In this document: positions 61,036-64,000 of the stretch, piece by piece
How positions within the stretch are numbered: position 1 is the first letter of the stretch
How the letters are laid out: each line of letters begins with the position of its first letter
From: Methylotenera_A aquatica
GTDB lineage: Bacteria; Pseudomonadota; Gammaproteobacteria; Burkholderiales; Methylophilaceae
NCBI GenBank assembly: GCA_965601485.1
Contig: OZ271846.1
Coordinates: 62,001 to 126,000 of the forward strand
Direction: 5' to 3'
DNA length: 64,000 nt
Made by a program: the position numbers and the translations under genes
The notes under the pieces: model-generated
What the model saw: the letters and a program-made list of their open reading frames with translations, nothing else
Databases searched by the model: none
Told to the model about the DNA's origin: nothing

Positions 61036-62742
61036 ATGGCAGAGCAACGACGTAAATTGCGCTTAGGCGAGCTGATGATGCAGCAGGGGTTGATTAGTCA
61101 AGACCAGTTGCGCATTGCTTTAATTGAGCAAGAGCAAAATAATATTCCGCTAGGTCGCCAACTGGTGCGCTTGGGCTTTGTATCGGAAAGCATGGTGCGC
61201 GATTTGGTGGCGCACACCATAGGCCAAGAAAGTATCGATTTAAGCACCGTAGTTGCTGATAACGATGCCCTAAGAATGGTGCCAGAGGATTTTTCAAGGC
61301 GCTACCATTTATTACCAGTGGCTTATGAAGACACGACCAAGACCATGATTGTGGCGATGGCGGATATGTTTAACGTGGTGGCGCTAGATCAACTACGCGC
61401 CATGCTGGGCGGGCAGATTCAGCTTAAGCCTGTAGTGGCGGCAGAGGCACAACTAGAAGAACACATTGACCAGTTTTATGGCTATGAGCTATCGGTTGAT
61501 GGTATTTTGCGCGAAATTGAAACGGGCGAAATTGATTACCAAAGCTTAACTGCGGATGGTGATGAATATACACAACCCGTAGTACGCTTGGTTGGTGCTT
61601 TATTAATGGATGCGGTCAAACGATCGGCATCGGATATTCACTTTGAGCCTGAATACGCTTTTTTACGCATCAGATATCGTATTGATGGCGTATTGCAGCA
61701 AGTGAGAAGTATCCATAAAAGATTTTGGCCGGGCATTGCGGTGCGGCTAAAGGTGATTAGCGGTATGGATATTGCCGAAACGCGCTCCCCGCAAGATGGT
61801 CGTTTGAATATGAATTTATGTGGCCGCCCCATTGATTTTAGGGTATCTACGCACCCGACTATTCATGGCGAAAATATTGTTTTACGCGTATTAGATCGTG
61901 AAAAATCCATTATTCCCTTAGAGCGCATGGGTTTACGTACCAGCACTTTGGCGCAATTAAAGTTGATGATGACACGTCCAGAAGGTATTTTGGTAGTGAC
62001 AGGTCCAACTGGTAGCGGAAAAACCACCACACTGTATTCATTGTTGTCACATTTGAATGATGAAACCGTGAATATCATGACACTGGAAGACCCAGTAGAG
62101 TATCCAGTGAGCATGATGCGGCAAACCTCAGTGGCTGAGGTGAATAAAGTGGATTTTGCCAACGGTATTCGTTCGATCATGCGCCAAGATCCCGATATTA
62201 TTCTGGTAGGTGAGATTCGCGACCAAGATACCGCCACCATGGCGTTTCGCGCGGCGATGACGGGTCACCAAGTATTTAGTACCTTACACACTAACTCAGC
62301 GCTAGGTGCGTTTCCTCGCTTAACCGATATTGGTATTTCGCCTGATATTATGGCAGGCAATATTATTGGCGTAGTGGCACAAAGGCTAGTGCGCGTGTTG
62401 TGTCCGCAATGTAAAGAGCCTGTTAAGCCAACCGATGAAGAGCGCAAAATTTTGGGCGTAAAGCGCAATGAAGCGATTCAGATTTACAAGCATAAAGGCT
62501 GCAAGCGTTGCAACCAAACAGGTTATCGTGGACGTATGGCGATTTTGGAGTTATTGCGCATTGATAGCGAAATGGATTCACTGATTGCACGCCGTGCCCA
62601 TTTGGATGAGTTGCGCAAAATGGCGCTGGATAAAGGCTTTACTACGCTGGCCGATGATGGCGTGCGCCGCATTTTAGAAGGCTATACCAGCACGGAAGAA
62701 GTGATGCGCGTCATTGATTTAACCGATCGACTACCGCAGTAA
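61036..62742 (+). CDS. mshE: MSHA pilus assembly ATPase MshE (GspE/PilB family)
   Basis: Cytoplasmic extension ATPase of type IV pili. The N-terminal GspE_N-like part (RKLRLGELMMQQGLISQDQL ...) is followed by Walker A VTGPTGSGKTTTLYS (about 321-335), the Asp box DIILVGEIRDQDTA, His box TGHQVFSTLHTNSA, and a zinc-binding tetracysteine CPQC ... CKRCNQTGYRGR (about 455-495). MshE homologues carry c-di-GMP-binding sites in the N-terminal domain (RLGxxL...); such a motif is seen twice here, RLGELM and PLGRQLVRLGF. Length 568 residues, normal. ATG 61036 is 46 bases after mshN. Confidence 0.94.
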   Translation: MAEQRRKLRLGELMMQQGLISQDQLRIALIEQEQNNIPLGRQLVRLGFVSESMVRDLVAHTIGQESIDLSTVVADNDALRMVPEDFSRRYHLLPVAYEDTTKTMIVAMADMFNVVALDQLRAMLGGQIQLKPVVAAEAQLEEHIDQFYGYELSVDGILREIETGEIDYQSLTADGDEYTQPVVRLVGALLMDAVKRSASDIHFEPEYAFLRIRYRIDGVLQQVRSIHKRFWPGIAVRLKVISGMDIAETRSPQDGRLNMNLCGRPIDFRVSTHPTIHGENIVLRVLDREKSIIPLERMGLRTSTLAQLKLMMTRPEGILVVTGPTGSGKTTTLYSLLSHLNDETVNIMTLEDPVEYPVSMMRQTSVAEVNKVDFANGIRSIMRQDPDIILVGEIRDQDTATMAFRAAMTGHQVFSTLHTNSALGAFPRLTDIGISPDIMAGNIIGVVAQRLVRVLCPQCKEPVKPTDEERKILGVKRNEAIQIYKHKGCKRCNQTGYRGRMAILELLRIDSEMDSLIARRAHLDELRKMALDKGFTTLADDGVRRILEGYTSTEEVMRVIDLTDRLPQ

Positions 62743-62751
62743 TGTCATATT

Positions 62752-63957
62752 GTGTCAACCTTTAACTATAAAGCAATTGACCAGAATGGTCGCCATGCGC
62801 AAGGCCAAATTGATGCTTTAAATGAAGTAGATTTAGAGCTGCGCCTACAGCGTATGGGCTTGGATTTAATCACGTTTAGATCAAGCGCGAAATCCAATAA
62901 TACGTTTGCCAAAAAGAGAGTCAGCAATCGCGATTTGGTGATGTTTTGCTTTCAGCTAGAGCAATTAACCAGTGCTGGTGTACCCATTTTAGAGGGCTTA
63001 AACGATTTGAGCGATAGCACGCAAAATCTATATTTTCAAAAAGTATTGGGTGCTATTGCGGGTGAAGTTGAAGGTGGCAAAATGCTCAGTCAAGCATTGG
63101 CGGAACACCCAGAAGTTTTTGATGAAGTGTTTGTGAATTTGGTTGGCGCTGGCGAACAAACGGGGCAATTACCGGCCGTATTCGAAAACTTATCCAATAC
63201 GCTAAAATGGCAAGATGAATTACTAGGTCAGACCAAGAAGCTCTTGGCATACCCGTTATTTGTGCTGGTGGTAGTGTTAGGTGCAGTGATGTTTTTAATG
63301 GTGTATTTAGTGCCTGAGATGGTGAACTTTTTAAATAGCCTAGGCCAAGAGTTGCCGTTAAATACGCGCATTTTAATTTCTATATCGAATGCCTTCGTTA
63401 GTTATTGGTGGCTTATTATTACGGTACCGTTAGTGCTTGCTGCAAGTGCCGTAGCGTATGTTAAACAAAGTGCAGAGGCACGTTATCGCTTTGATTACCT
63501 TAAATTAAAACTGCCGCTAACTGGCGATATTTTACATAAAATTATCATGGCACGTTTTGCGCGGTATTTTGCCCTCATGTATCAAACAGGCATCCCTATT
63601 TTGCAAGCCATTAAAACCTGCGAAAAAATTGTGGGTAATCGCGTGATAGCCGATGCATTAAGTCGTGTGCATGCACAAATTAATGCTGGAGATAGCATGT
63701 CTGAAAGTTTTCATAATGCGGGTTTATTTCCACCTTTGGTGGTGCGTATGGTTAAAGTGGGTGAAAGCACTGGCGCGTTGGATAAATCCTTGTTAAATAT
63801 TAGTTATTTTTACGATAGGGATGTCAACGAATTGATGCAAAAAATGCTTAAATTAATAGAGCCCGCATTAACGGTTATTTTGGGATTAATATTGGCGTTT
63901 ATTATGGTTTCTGTGCTGGGTCCTGTGTACGATTCATTTAGTAAAATGAAGCTTTAA
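62752..63957 (+). CDS. mshG: MSHA pilus inner-membrane platform protein MshG (GspF/PilC family)
   Basis: Polytopic platform protein with two T2SSF repeats: LVMFCFQLEQLTSAGVPILEGL with FVNLVGAGEQTGQLPAVFENL in the first, and KIIMARFARYFALMYQTGIPILQAI with MVKVGESTGALDKSLLNISYFYD in the second. Three or four membrane spans; the last is LIEPALTVILGLILAFIMVSVLGPVYD. Length 401 residues, normal. The start is GTG 62752, 10 bases after mshE, with no strong ribosome site, so coupling is likely. Confidence 0.95.
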   Translation: MSTFNYKAIDQNGRHAQGQIDALNEVDLELRLQRMGLDLITFRSSAKSNNTFAKKRVSNRDLVMFCFQLEQLTSAGVPILEGLNDLSDSTQNLYFQKVLGAIAGEVEGGKMLSQALAEHPEVFDEVFVNLVGAGEQTGQLPAVFENLSNTLKWQDELLGQTKKLLAYPLFVLVVVLGAVMFLMVYLVPEMVNFLNSLGQELPLNTRILISISNAFVSYWWLIITVPLVLAASAVAYVKQSAEARYRFDYLKLKLPLTGDILHKIIMARFARYFALMYQTGIPILQAIKTCEKIVGNRVIADALSRVHAQINAGDSMSESFHNAGLFPPLVVRMVKVGESTGALDKSLLNISYFYDRDVNELMQKMLKLIEPALTVILGLILAFIMVSVLGPVYDSFSKMKL

Positions 63958-63967
63958 AGAGAACTAG

Positions 63968-64000
63968 ATGCGAATGCTAACTAGCGCCAAAAAACTCATT
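63968..64000 (+). CDS. Start of the next msh gene (partial)
   Basis: An open frame MRMLTSAKKLI runs to the window end, with AAGAGA upstream of ATG 63968. Only 11 codons are visible. In Vibrio clusters mshF or mshB follows mshG; the identity here cannot be determined. Confidence 0.4.
   Translation, partial: MRMLTSAKKLI

Noticed and set aside
1..64000. CRISPR arrays, transposons and intact prophage
   Set aside because: No regularly spaced repeat array, no transposase and no phage structural genes were seen; only the integrase stub at tRNA-His.

Overview
The window looks like a chromosomal segment of a Gram-negative betaproteobacterium. The evidence is a rimP-nusA-infB-rbfA-truB-rpsO-pnp block with betaproteobacterial-type proteins, DksA, a TolC-dependent type I exporter, MSHA-type pilus genes and a rather AT-rich background. 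A methylotroph of the Methylophilaceae would fit, but that is inference only; no 16S rRNA or methylotrophy gene is visible.

Layout. (1) 1-9947: the 3' part of a very large RTX protein with an animal-type haem peroxidase domain, then its likely type I secretion system (ABC exporter, membrane fusion protein, TolC-like outer-membrane protein). (2) 10200-19352: translation and RNA-metabolism genes rimP, nusA, infB, rbfA, truB, rpsO and pnp, with an extended -10 promoter, an attenuator-like hairpin in the leader, and clear intrinsic terminators. (3) 19379-21225: dksA and folD on the minus strand, then tRNA-Pro, tRNA-Arg and tRNA-His. (4) 21226-22693: a decayed insertion scar beside tRNA-His (integrase N-terminal stub, another gene fragment) and a TylF-like methyltransferase. 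(5) 23043-32178: a first exopolysaccharide block: PHP-type phosphatase, Wza-like exporter, Wzz/BY-kinase, an unusual membrane J-domain protein, a TPR plus carbohydrate-binding-like protein, a FecR-like protein and a Wzy/ligase-type protein. (6) 32382-51493: a second polysaccharide block, preceded by a divergent RfaH-like gene and a match to the RfaH recruitment (ops) element. It makes UDP-uronic acids and a 3-amino-3,6-dideoxy sugar, and carries a flippase, five glycosyltransferases, a TupA-like ATP-grasp ligase, an EpsG-like polymerase and an ElyC-like protein. (7) 51776-54360: a small XRE regulator with palindromic candidate operators, a protein of unknown function, and a WecA-type initiating phosphotransferase on the minus strand. 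(8) 54575-end: a sigma-54-dependent response regulator followed by MSHA pilus assembly genes (mshM, mshL, mshN, mshE, mshG).

How it fits together. The WecA-like enzyme could prime undecaprenyl phosphate. The glycosyltransferases would extend the unit with uronic acids and an amino-deoxy sugar, the flippase and EpsG-like polymerase would translocate and polymerise it, and the Wzz/BY-kinase, Wza-like protein and phosphatase would control length and export. The RfaH-like protein, acting at the ops-like site, would let RNA polymerase complete the long second operon. The most novel-looking parts are the J-domain/TM/NTF2-like fusion, the TupA-like ligase inside a uronic-acid polysaccharide locus, the GT2-FkbM fusion, and the RfaH/ops pair in an apparent betaproteobacterium. 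All coordinates, motifs and compositions were read by eye; no database search was run.
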